5,475 nt of DNA, taken from NCBI GenBank assembly GCA_947629425.1, contig CANRDR010000103.1, forward strand, positions 1 through 5,475. Reading direction: 5' to 3'. This stretch comes from an uncultured Bacilli bacterium. Lineage in GTDB: Bacteria > Bacillota_I > Bacilli_A > RF39 > UBA660. Numbering within the stretch: position 1 is the first letter of the stretch; each line of letters begins with the position of its first letter. A program made the translations under genes and the position numbers. The notes below the pieces were generated by a model. It was not told the origin of the DNA, made no database searches, and was given only the letters and a program-made list of their open reading frames with translations. Positions 1-5,417 of the stretch are shown piece by piece.

Positions 1-443
1 GTATAATTAGTAGTAGCCCCTGCAGCAGAACTACTTAAATCTGTTTCTGAGTCACTATTTGGTGTCGCAGTAACCCTCTCAATTGTAATTTGAGAATGAG
101 ACTGAATTTCTTCTCTATTAATACTGACTGTATAATCTACAGGAACTTGCGATTCTGCAGCATTTAGAATAAAAGTTATTTTTCCTGTTGAGCCTGGTGC
201 AATTAAATTTTCTCCATTATTAAGAACATTCTCATTTTTATCCCAATTGATAGTTGTTGTGAAACTGTGTGATTTTCCATCAGAAATATCTGTTCCACCA
301 ACTAACACTTTCCATTTTGCTACTTGTGCAGTCGGTGTTGCTGTTGCTGAACTTGTATAACGTGAGAATGTTGCTCCTACTGCTCCACCTGCTACTGCTA
401 ATAATATAGCTGTAGCCATTACTAAAACTGTCTTTTTATTCAT
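1..443 (-). CDS. TasA/camelysin-like secreted surface protein, paralogue 1 (3' end outside window)
   Basis: This is the N-terminal 147 codons of a small exported protein, probably a fibre or matrix subunit of the TasA/CalY type. A Lys-rich start (MNKKT) precedes a hydrophobic segment at about residues 6-24, which ends in GATFSRYTS, a SipW-type signal region. The mature part has the block seen in all four family members here: AKWKV, DISDG, NWDKNEN, NNG, LIAPGSTGKITF, VPVDY and HSQI. It is about 70% identical by eye to the protein at 672-1271 over some 115 ungapped residues. No sortase motif is visible, but the C-terminus is missing. Two ATGs are adjacent, at 446 and 443. The one at 443 lies 7 nt from AGGAGG (451-456) and matches the start of the gene at 1484-2086, so it is preferred. 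The family call is by motif pattern and the polymer role is inference. Confidence 0.82.
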   Translation of the reverse strand, partial: MNKKTVLVMATAILLAVAGGAVGATFSRYTSSATATPTAQVAKWKVLVGGTDISDGKSHSFTTTINWDKNENVLNNGENLIAPGSTGKITFILNAAESQVPVDYTVSINREEIQSHSQITIERVTATPNSDSETDLSSSAAGATTNY

Positions 444-450
444 CATTTCA

Positions 451-456
451 CCTCCT
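451..456 (-). promoter_or_regulatory. Ribosome binding site AGGAGG of paralogue 1
   Basis: A perfect AGGAGG is followed by TGAA and two consecutive ATG codons. Spacing is 4 nt to the first and 7 nt to the second, which favours the second (443) as the start. Confidence 0.8.
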
Positions 457-501
457 ATTCATTTTCACAGCATATAAGTTAACTTCTATCACATATTTTA
501 G

Positions 502-560
502 TTATCTTAAATACTCTATGCTTATAATAAGTGTATCAAACTTCTTAAAAAAAGTCATTA
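502..560 (-). promoter_or_regulatory. Conserved upstream control block of paralogue 1
   Basis: These 59 bp match 1327-1385, upstream of paralogue 2, at 57 positions, while the roughly 30 bp between the block and the gene have diverged. On the minus strand the block carries TTGATA as a possible -35 element and several weak -10 candidates (GAGTAT at 17 bp spacing, TATTTA at 20, and GATAAC further on). No clear TATAAT is present, so the exact promoter is not resolved. An imperfect dyad on the plus strand, AATAAGT-N7-ACTTCTT at 526-546, pairs at 6 of 7 positions and overlaps TTGATA, so it may be an operator. The block lies about 60 bp upstream of the start codon. Confidence 0.5.
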
Positions 561-588
561 AAAAAATATATTATCCATATATTTTTTT
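560..588 (-). terminator. AT-only hairpin with T run between paralogues 2 and 1
   Basis: A 12-bp stem (AAAAAAATATAT and its complement) surrounds a 5-nt loop, and both strands run through A7/T7. The same structure sits at the equivalent place at 1385-1414. There the last stem pair is changed on both sides (A-T instead of T-A), so pairing is kept while sequence differs. It probably ends the transcript of paralogue 2 just before the next promoter block. A stem of A-T pairs only is weak, so efficiency is uncertain. Confidence 0.45.
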
Positions 589-594
589 ATTTTT

Positions 595-622
595 TATAAT
601 ATTATAATATTATAATATTATA
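595..622. repeat. Short tandem repeat, TATAATAT x 3.5
   Basis: Three and a half exact copies of the 8-bp unit TATAATAT lie between the downstream palindromes of paralogue 2 and the T-rich hairpin. The equivalent region after paralogue 3 has no such repeat. It contains many chance TATAAT matches and should not be read as a promoter cluster. Confidence 0.75.
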
Positions 623-625
623 TTT

Positions 626-668
626 TATAGAGAAGGCCTTCTCTATAAAGGAATTATATAATTCCTTT
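626..668 (-). repeat. Twin palindromes directly after paralogue 2
   Basis: Two perfect 22-bp palindromes overlap by one or two bases. The one at 647-668 has arm AAAGGAATTAT. The one at 626-647 has arm TATAGAGAAGG. They begin 3 nt after the stop codon (672-674). In RNA they would form two consecutive hairpins without an adjacent U tract, so they resemble 3'-end protection or processing elements more than simple terminators. The first palindrome is copied exactly after paralogue 3 (1464-1485). The second has a counterpart at 1441-1464 with a different centre. Confidence 0.7.
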
Positions 669-671
669 AAG

Positions 672-1271
672 TTATGCTTTAATTCTTTGATTTGCTGTTA
701 CTGTTATAGGCAAATTAATTGGTAATGCAGCAGCCCCTAATGATGTATCATCTGGGTCGTTCGTTTGTGCTTCCCATTGAACATTTATCGTAATAGTAAT
801 AGGTGTACCAATAGCATTAAGTTCTATACTTCCATTGTAATTTGATTCAGATTTGTTTAATGATGTTACCTCCCCAGCACTAGGTGTAGCAGTTACACTA
901 GCAATTTTTATTTGTGTATGTTTATCTATTTCTTCTGTATTTATATTAACACTATAATCTATTGGAACTTGAGTACCTGTGGCATTTATTGCAAATGTTA
1001 TTTTTCCAGTTGACCCCGGCGCAATTAAATCGGTTCCATTATTAAGAATATTTTCATTTTCATCCCAATTAATAGTCGCTGTAAAACTATGTGGTTGACC
1101 ATCTGATATATCTTGAGTACCTACTAATACCTTCCACTTTGCTACTTGTGCTTGAGGTGTTGCTGTTGCTGAACTTGTATAACGTGAGAATGTTGCTCCT
1201 ACTACTCCTCCTACTATACATAATAATACTGCAGTAATTCCTATTAATATATAATTTCTTGTCTTCACCAT
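672..1271 (-). CDS. TasA/camelysin-like secreted surface protein, paralogue 2
   Basis: A complete protein of 199 residues, similar in length to camelysin/CalY-type proteins. Residues 8-26 are hydrophobic and lead into GATFSRYTS (25-33), a SipW-type signal region. The mature part starts with AKWKV (44-48), then DISDG, NWDENEN, LIAPGSTGKITF and VPIDY. It ends with an acidic loop, NDPDDTSLG, and a last strand, LPITVTANQ. No LPXTG, C-terminal anchor or cysteine is found in the mature part. ATG at 1271 is 4 nt from AGGAGG (1276-1281) and is followed at once by GTG at 1268, 7 nt away. The GTG is the spacing equivalent of the start in the gene at 1484-2086, so it may be the true start. An ATG at 1286 lies upstream of the ribosome site and is unlikely. 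Role as a fibre subunit is inferred from family. Confidence 0.85.
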   Translation of the reverse strand: MVKTRNYILIGITAVLLCIVGGVVGATFSRYTSSATATPQAQVAKWKVLVGTQDISDGQPHSFTATINWDENENILNNGTDLIAPGSTGKITFAINATGTQVPIDYSVNINTEEIDKHTQIKIASVTATPSAGEVTSLNKSESNYNGSIELNAIGTPITITINVQWEAQTNDPDDTSLGAAALPINLPITVTANQRIKA

Positions 1272-1275
1272 TTCA

Positions 1276-1281
1276 CCTCCT
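1276..1281 (-). promoter_or_regulatory. Ribosome binding site AGGAGG of paralogue 2
   Basis: AGGAGGTGAA leads directly into ATG-GTG. The site rules out the in-frame ATG at 1286, which would place the ribosome site inside the coding region. Confidence 0.8.
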
Positions 1282-1326
1282 ATCATTTGATTACAGCATA
1301 TAAGTTATATTTTTATTATTTTCTAA

Positions 1327-1385
1327 TTATCTTAAATACTCTATGCTTACAATAAGTGTATCAAACTTCTTATAAAAAGTCATTA
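1327..1385 (-). promoter_or_regulatory. Conserved upstream control block of paralogue 2
   Basis: Counterpart of 502-560, with two differences in 59 bp. The minus strand has TTGATA and, further downstream, GATAAT; these are too far apart to be one standard promoter. TTGTAA with GATAAT at 15 bp is an alternative pair. The dyad AATAAGT-N7-ACTTCTT is at 1351-1371. No such block is found upstream of paralogue 3, so that gene is probably controlled differently. Confidence 0.5.
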
Positions 1386-1414
1386 AAAAAAATATAATTT
1401 TCTTATATTTTTTT
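1385..1414 (-). terminator. AT-only hairpin with T run between paralogues 3 and 2
   Basis: Stem AAAAAAATATAA with its complement, a 5-nt loop, and T7-T8 on the minus strand. It occupies the same position relative to the control block as 560-588, with one compensated pair. Probably terminates the paralogue 3 transcript. Confidence 0.45.
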
Positions 1415-1440
1415 AGGTTCTATAAATAATTAATATATAT

Positions 1441-1485
1441 TATAGAGAAATACTTTTCTCTATAAAGGAATTATATAATTCCTTT
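1441..1485 (-). repeat. Twin palindromes directly after paralogue 3
   Basis: The 22-bp palindrome at 1464-1485 (arm AAAGGAATTAT) is identical to 647-668 and runs into the stop codon (1484-1486). The hairpin at 1441-1464 has 10-bp arms TATAGAGAAA around loop TACT. Its homologue at 626-647 has a GGCC centre, so the stem is kept while the middle varies. Confidence 0.7.
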
Positions 1486-2086
1486 ATTCTGTAGCAATAT
1501 GTTGAGATGCTGTTACTGTTATCGGTAAATTTAACAATGGTGCCTCTGCACCTAATTTAGTATCATCTGCATCATTTGCTCCTTGAGCAGCCCATTTAAC
1601 ATATACATTAATTGTGACTGGTTTAGAAATGTCAGTTAATGTTATATTTCCTCTATACTCTGAAGAAATATCTCCTGCTAAAAATGTTTCTTGCCCAGCG
1701 TTTGGCGTTGCACCAACTTTTTCTATTGTTATTTGCGAATGGTCCGCAATTTCTTCATTATTAATGTCAATAGTATAATCTACAGGAACTTCTGACCCTG
1801 TTGCATCTATAATAAAAGTTATTTTTCCACTTGACCCCGGTGCAATTAAATTGCTACCATTATTTAAAATATTTTCATTTGTATCCCAATTTACTTGTGC
1901 TGTAAATGTTTGCGGTTCACCATTAGAAATATCAACACTACCTACTGATACTTTCCACTTCGCCACTTGTGCTTGAGGTGTTGCTGTTGCAGCACTTGTA
2001 TAACGTGAGTATGTTGCACCTACTGTTCCTGCTGCTACTGCTAATAATATAGCTGTAACCATTACTAAAGCTGTCTTTTTATTCAT
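1484..2086 (-). CDS. TasA/camelysin-like secreted surface protein, paralogue 3
   Basis: A complete protein of 200 residues and the first of the tandem trio in transcription order. MNKKT precedes a hydrophobic segment at about residues 6-24, which ends in GATYSRYTS. The mature part has AKWKV (42-46), DISNG, NWDTNEN, NNG, LIAPGSSGKITF, VPVDY, NEEI, an acidic loop DADDTKLG, and a final strand LPITVTASQ. The fold is presumably one Ig-like beta-sandwich, as in TasA. The start is well fixed: ATG at 2086 lies 7 nt from AGGAGG (2094-2099), and the codon before it is ACG. The in-frame ATG at 2104 is upstream of the ribosome site. Sampled G+C is about 38% (1681-1740), much higher than in the kinase gene upstream. 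No transcript link to that gene is needed, given the 125-bp gap with a hairpin. Confidence 0.87.
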   Translation of the reverse strand: MNKKTALVMVTAILLAVAAGTVGATYSRYTSAATATPQAQVAKWKVSVGSVDISNGEPQTFTAQVNWDTNENILNNGSNLIAPGSSGKITFIIDATGSEVPVDYTIDINNEEIADHSQITIEKVGATPNAGQETFLAGDISSEYRGNITLTDISKPVTINVYVKWAAQGANDADDTKLGAEAPLLNLPITVTASQHIATE

Positions 2087-2093
2087 CGTTTCA

Positions 2094-2099
2094 CCTCCT
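2094..2099 (-). promoter_or_regulatory. Ribosome binding site AGGAGG of paralogue 3
   Basis: AGGAGGTGAAACG lies 7 nt before the ATG at 2086. This is the cleanest of the three sites because no competing start codon sits between, and it sets the reference for the other two genes. Confidence 0.82.
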
Positions 2100-2185
2100 A
2101 CCATCTTTTAGCATATATTATTTATAAAATTACTTATAATAATATACCCTATATCTTATAAATTAAGTATAACATATATTTTTTA

Positions 2186-2222
2186 TTTTTTGTAAAAAAT
2201 ATTAATAATATTTTACAAAAAA
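2186..2222. repeat. Long inverted repeat between kinase gene and paralogue 3
   Basis: Arms of about 16 bp (TTTTTTGTAAAA then TATT, with a two-base bulge) surround loop AAT. It begins 8 bp after the kinase stop codon. On the minus strand the 3' arm is followed by A-rich sequence rather than T, so it is not a standard terminator for the kinase gene. On the plus strand T7 follows two bases after the arm (2225-2231), but no plus-strand gene is seen. It may still stabilise or end the kinase transcript. Confidence 0.5.
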
Positions 2223-2229
2223 TGTTTTT

Positions 2230-3417
2230 TTAATTATTTTCTATAATTAATTCTTTTAATTTATTAATTTGTCTATTTAATAAAATACATAATTTTTCTA
2301 TTCTTTTATCACTCATTTTAGTTAAGTATTGATATTGATGTAATAAATTATCAAACCATTCTACAATTCCATCTAATTTATTTATATCTATTCTTTTTAT
2401 ATTTTTTATTAGTTTTATTATTTCATCAAAAGATTTTATTTCATAAAATAATCTTCCATTATTTGAAATATGTATTTCTTCTTCATCATAATATTCTATA
2501 TTTAAACTTTGTCCATTATCAAATATAGGAGCAACATCTATCCATTTTAAAGTATTAACATCTCTTATAATTCCAAAATTATTTAAATGTCTATCTTCAT
2601 TCATAATAATAAAATCTAAAATATACATATTTTCTACTTTTTTTCTAGCATTTTCTATTCCATTATCTTCTAATTTTTTTATATATTCTTCATAATCATT
2701 ATCATGTCTTTTTATATTATTTATAATTTGATTACAAGTTATAAATTCTGTATCTTTAGTTATAAAACAAGGACATTTTGATACTACTATATCTTTATAT
2801 GTATCAATTGTATACTTTACATGATTAAATCCTAAACGTTCACATATTTCGCTTGCTAATACTTCATTAAATGGTTGTAAACTATCATTTTTATAACCAC
2901 TTTTTAATAAATATCTTATTCCATTATCTATAATCCAAGCCTTTTTAAGCATTCCATCTGTTGTATTATTAGGAGTTTTTAAAGATGTTTCTTTTTTTAT
3001 TTGTTTACTATTAGTTGATAAAGATGCTTCCATAAATTCTGCATAATCAAAATCATTATCAAAAAAATTAATATCATTATATGATATATTACTATCATAA
3101 GGTTTTAACCAATATTGATCTGATAAAGATAATCCAAAAGCCTTATCTAAAAGTTCATAAGGTGCAATTATATTTAATCTATGTAATAATAAATCTAATT
3201 TATCACGCCATGAAGGTATTCCTCTTCCTTTAAACCATTCATTTAAATTAGTTCTAAAAGAATCATTATTAATATCATTTTCAACATAAAAACTTTTTAA
3301 TATACATGGAGCATAATTAATATTTTTAACTCTATATATTCTAGTATAAACACTTGGTCCAGTATCATATTCCGCTATTAAAATTTCTACATTTTTATTC
3401 ATAAGTATCTCTTTCAT
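2230..3417 (-). CDS. HipA-like serine/threonine kinase-fold protein, solitary
   Basis: A 395-residue cytoplasmic protein resembling HipA-type kinases, which phosphorylate Ser/Thr on a cellular target; the target here is unknown. Residues 57-106 hold the family-like segment WFKGRGIPSWRDKL and GLSLSDQYWLKP. The kinase core shows LLKSGY with candidate ATP-binding K172, FNE (E185) in the next helix, the catalytic loop NEDRHLNNFG (N273, D275, H277, N280), and the metal-site FDNG (D300), all apparently intact. ATG at 3417 has AAGAAGG (3427-3433) 9 nt upstream. The ATG at 3402 has only a weak site. No HipB-like helix-turn-helix partner is adjacent, unlike classical hipBA. Base composition is extreme (10 G/C of 60 at 2701-2760). 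HipA-like is a motif-based call and a role as toxin is not shown. Confidence 0.78.
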   Translation of the reverse strand: MKEILMNKNVEILIAEYDTGPSVYTRIYRVKNINYAPCILKSFYVENDINNDSFRTNLNEWFKGRGIPSWRDKLDLLLHRLNIIAPYELLDKAFGLSLSDQYWLKPYDSNISYNDINFFDNDFDYAEFMEASLSTNSKQIKKETSLKTPNNTTDGMLKKAWIIDNGIRYLLKSGYKNDSLQPFNEVLASEICERLGFNHVKYTIDTYKDIVVSKCPCFITKDTEFITCNQIINNIKRHDNDYEEYIKKLEDNGIENARKKVENMYILDFIIMNEDRHLNNFGIIRDVNTLKWIDVAPIFDNGQSLNIEYYDEEEIHISNNGRLFYEIKSFDEIIKLIKNIKRIDINKLDGIVEWFDNLLHQYQYLTKMSDKRIEKLCILLNRQINKLKELIIENN

Positions 3418-3451
3418 TTTAAATAACCTTCTTATAAATATTTATAATACT

Positions 3452-3460
3452 ATTATAGCA
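3452..3460 (-). promoter_or_regulatory. Extended -10 promoter of the HipA-like gene
   Basis: The minus strand reads TGCTATAAT, a perfect extended -10 element, ending 34 nt before the ATG at 3417. The hexamer at the -35 distance (AAAAAC) is poor, which is usual for extended -10 promoters. It gives the kinase its own transcript with a leader of about 25-30 nt. Confidence 0.65.
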
Positions 3461-3510
3461 TAAATAAACTTTATGTTTTTTAAGATAGCAATAAATTTTA
3501 TACATAAATT

Positions 3511-3543
3511 AAAAAAGATTAAAATTTATATTCTTTTAATCTT
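3511..3543 (-). terminator. Intrinsic terminator overlapping the stop of the Rpn remnant
   Basis: On the minus strand a perfect 10-bp stem, AAGATTAAAA with its complement, encloses a 9-nt loop and runs into T6. The stop codon of the Rpn remnant (3519-3521) lies inside the 3' arm. This likely ends transcription coming from gene 4 and separates it from the kinase promoter at 3452-3460. Confidence 0.65.
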
Positions 3544-3809
3544 CTTTTAGTTAATCCTGTTGCACTTGATATTATATCTAATGATATGTTTTGTTTTAAT
3601 AAATTTTTCGCTATTTTTAATTTTTCTTTTTCTTGTCCTTCAACAAGTCCTAAAGTTTTTCCCCTAGTCATTCCTTCTTCTCGTGCTTCCTCTATATCTT
3701 TCATATGCCCTATTTTTGTTGCATATTCTAATATTTCTTCTTTTTCCTCTTTACTTAATAACATACTATCTACATTCATTTGTTCTATTGTCTTTACTGT
3801 TCTTTCCAT
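3519..3809 (-). CDS. Candidate RpnS-like small protein from internal start
   Basis: ATG at 3809 is preceded by AAGGAG (3818-3823) with 8-nt spacing, the best initiation signal in the remnant. It would give 96 residues starting MERTVKTIEQM. The product contains a charged helical region (EEKEEILEYATKIGHMKDIEEAREEGMTRGK), followed by a C-terminal segment ISLDIISSATGLTKRRLKEY that resembles the short helix-turn-helix-like tail common in Rpn proteins. In known Rpn systems an intragenic start makes a small C-terminal protein (RpnS) that blocks the full nuclease. Here the nuclease half is gone, so this would be an orphan. Translation is inferred from the signals only. Confidence 0.5.
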   Translation of the reverse strand: MERTVKTIEQMNVDSMLLSKEEKEEILEYATKIGHMKDIEEAREEGMTRGKTLGLVEGQEKEKLKIAKNLLKQNISLDIISSATGLTKRRLKEYKF

Positions 3810-4022
3810 TATTTCATCTCCTTTAGATAAAGTTTTTAATTCTTTTATATCATTGATTATAAATAATTTGAAAAATTTATTCGCTTCATCTACTTCATTA
3901 TAACAAATATTTTTTACATTTTTCAAGTTTACATGAAATACTTTAAATGTATTATCTGTTACTTCATGTTTTCCTGTTGTTAAATCTGCTATTCCTGTTT
4001 CTGTTATTAGATAATTATTATT
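3519..4022 (-). pseudogene. Rpn-family (PD-(D/E)XK) nuclease/transposase-like, N-terminally truncated
   Basis: The open frame holds the C-terminal part of an Rpn-type protein. It runs from about NNNYLITETGIADLTTG, through KVFHVNL and the TLSKGDEIMERTVKTIEQM region, to the REEGMTRGK and GLVEGQEKE helices and the GLTKRRLKEYKF tail. The N-terminal PD-(D/E)XK catalytic core, normally more than 100 residues, is missing. The frame stays open to 4058, but those codons are the end of gene 4 read in another frame. Only TTG starts (4058, 4052) without a ribosome site are available there. The upstream half was therefore lost in a deletion or rearrangement that joined it to gene 4. Rpn assignment rests on the pattern of the C-terminal half. 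Confidence 0.62.
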
Positions 4023-5392
4023 ATATACATTCCTCCATATGAACTTGTCCAATACCAATCAGAAATTGTATGTATTGTATTTTTTATATAACTATTTGAA
4101 GAACCACCACCAGATATTAAACCCGCAAATGCATATTCATTTACTGTTAATATTCCTATTTTACTTTGTACATTATCATTATATATAAATTTTAAATCTG
4201 CATTACCTAATTTTCTAGCATATACTAATTCTTCTAATGAACTATGAATTTTATTATTATCACTAAATTTATCTGACTTTTCTCCATCATTAGTATAATA
4301 ACTTTTCTGACTTCCCAAATACCATATATCATCTTTTATTTTATTTACTATATTTTCTTCTTTAAATTTTTCTTTAAACCATTTTTCTAATTGATTTTTA
4401 ATACAAGTATCAGTATCAGCAGTGCAATTTTCATAATCTGCTTGATAATATGTTTTTTCATCTACCTTTTCTATTTTATATCCATAAGTAGCCTGTCCTA
4501 TTTGAGTATTTTCACCACTTGTTGCACTTTCACATGTTTGTGTCTTATCTTCTAGTATTAATTTTATCGAACCGTCGCCTTCAATTCTTACAACTCTCCA
4601 ACACATTTTGTTGAAATTTAAATAATTATCTATTACGTTTCCTCTAAAATAATATGATTTTCCTAATGTATCCTCTGTTATACTTAATGTTTTTTCATCA
4701 CCACTACTTACCTGTCGTGGTGGGATTGTTTTAGAATTTGGTGAATATATTGTACTGTTTTTATCTTTTGGATTCTTTGCATTATTTATTATCGTTTCTG
4801 CTAATGTATTATTTACTTTTTGTGATATTGTTACTTCTACTCCTATACTTAATGGTATATCGTTTGTTCCTAAGTTATAATCATCGTCATCATTTATATC
4901 TGGATCCCATTCTATATATACTTTTATTGTTACTGGTTTATTTATTTCTTCTAAATTTATTAGTCCATTAAATTCTTCTGTTGCATTTATTATTGTTTCT
5001 TTTCCATCTTGTGTTGATGTTATTTTTGTTATTTTTATTTGTTTATGGTCTTTTAACTTACTTGTATCTAATTTTATATTATATTTTACTGATACTTGAG
5101 AATCTTTTGCATCTATTACAAATGATACTACTCCTTTACTTCCTGGTGCTATTAATGTTTTTCCATTATTATATATATTATCATTTTGATTCCAATCAAT
5201 ATTAGCATCAAATTTTTTTGTTTTTCCATCTGATATATCTATATCATTTACTAATACATGCCATTTTGCTATTTTAGGATTTATTTTTGATTCACCTATA
5301 CTTTGATATTTTGCAAATGTAAAACCTATTATTCCTATTACTACTATTAATAATATTACTGCTACCATTATTAGTATTTTCTTATTCTTCAT
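4007..5392 (-). CDS. TasA/camelysin-like domain fused to a second extracellular domain, C-terminally truncated
   Basis: A 461-residue exported protein. Residues 5-25 are a hydrophobic signal segment ending in GFTFAKY. Residues 41-192 match the three small paralogues: AKWHVLV, DISDGK, IDWNQNDN, NNG, LIAPGSKG, acidic loop INDDDDYNLG, and VTISQK. A linker (195-240) leads to a second domain with YYFRGNV (247-253), CWRVVRIEGDGSIKLIL (264-280), C287, C323 and C330, YARKLGNADLKFIYN, KIGILTVNEY and WYWTSS (446-451). I associate this domain with surface proteins of gut Firmicutes, where more sequence normally follows the WYWT motif. Here five Ile codons and a stop follow within 12 codons of that motif, at the junction with the Rpn remnant. 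ATG at 5392 has AAGAGG 5 nt upstream. The binding role is unknown; a lectin-like fold is only a guess. Confidence 0.75.
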   Translation of the reverse strand: MKNKKILIMVAVILLIVVIGIIGFTFAKYQSIGESKINPKIAKWHVLVNDIDISDGKTKKFDANIDWNQNDNIYNNGKTLIAPGSKGVVSFVIDAKDSQVSVKYNIKLDTSKLKDHKQIKITKITSTQDGKETIINATEEFNGLINLEEINKPVTIKVYIEWDPDINDDDDYNLGTNDIPLSIGVEVTISQKVNNTLAETIINNAKNPKDKNSTIYSPNSKTIPPRQVSSGDEKTLSITEDTLGKSYYFRGNVIDNYLNFNKMCWRVVRIEGDGSIKLILEDKTQTCESATSGENTQIGQATYGYKIEKVDEKTYYQADYENCTADTDTCIKNQLEKWFKEKFKEENIVNKIKDDIWYLGSQKSYYTNDGEKSDKFSDNNKIHSSLEELVYARKLGNADLKFIYNDNVQSKIGILTVNEYAFAGLISGGGSSNSYIKNTIHTISDWYWTSSYGGMYIIIII

Positions 5393-5417
5393 ATAAACCT
5401 CTTTTCCATATAAAAAA

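Noticed and set aside
595..622. Cluster of TATAAT-like boxes as multiple promoters
   Set aside because: These are units of an 8-bp tandem repeat, without -35 elements at the right distance. Chance matches are expected in such AT-only DNA.
647..1485. CRISPR array suggested by the repeated palindrome
   Set aside because: Only two copies occur, about 800 bp apart with a gene between them.
2087..2104. Upstream ATG at 2104 as start of paralogue 3 (and likewise 1286 for paralogue 2)
   Set aside because: Both lie upstream of a perfect AGGAGG that would then be inside the coding sequence, and the added residues (MVGGET, MIGGE) are just the translated ribosome site.
441..2104. Diversity-generating or invertible cassette made of the three repeated genes
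   Set aside because: No reverse transcriptase, recombinase or inverted flanking repeats are seen. The repeats between genes are direct and all genes face the same way, so plain tandem duplication is enough.
3586..3903. Plus-strand open frame of 105 codons
   Set aside because: It lies antisense to the Rpn remnant, is rich in Ser/Ile/Phe as expected from the complement of a Lys/Glu-rich frame, and has no ribosome site.
3519..4058. Full-length Rpn gene starting at TTG 4058
   Set aside because: The first dozen codons are the end of the surface gene in another frame, there is no ribosome site, and the nuclease core is missing.
4738..5205. Two plus-strand open frames that look like hydrophobic peptides
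   Set aside because: Both are Leu/Tyr-rich shadows of the AT-rich surface gene on the other strand, with no ribosome site. The apparent membrane character comes from base composition.
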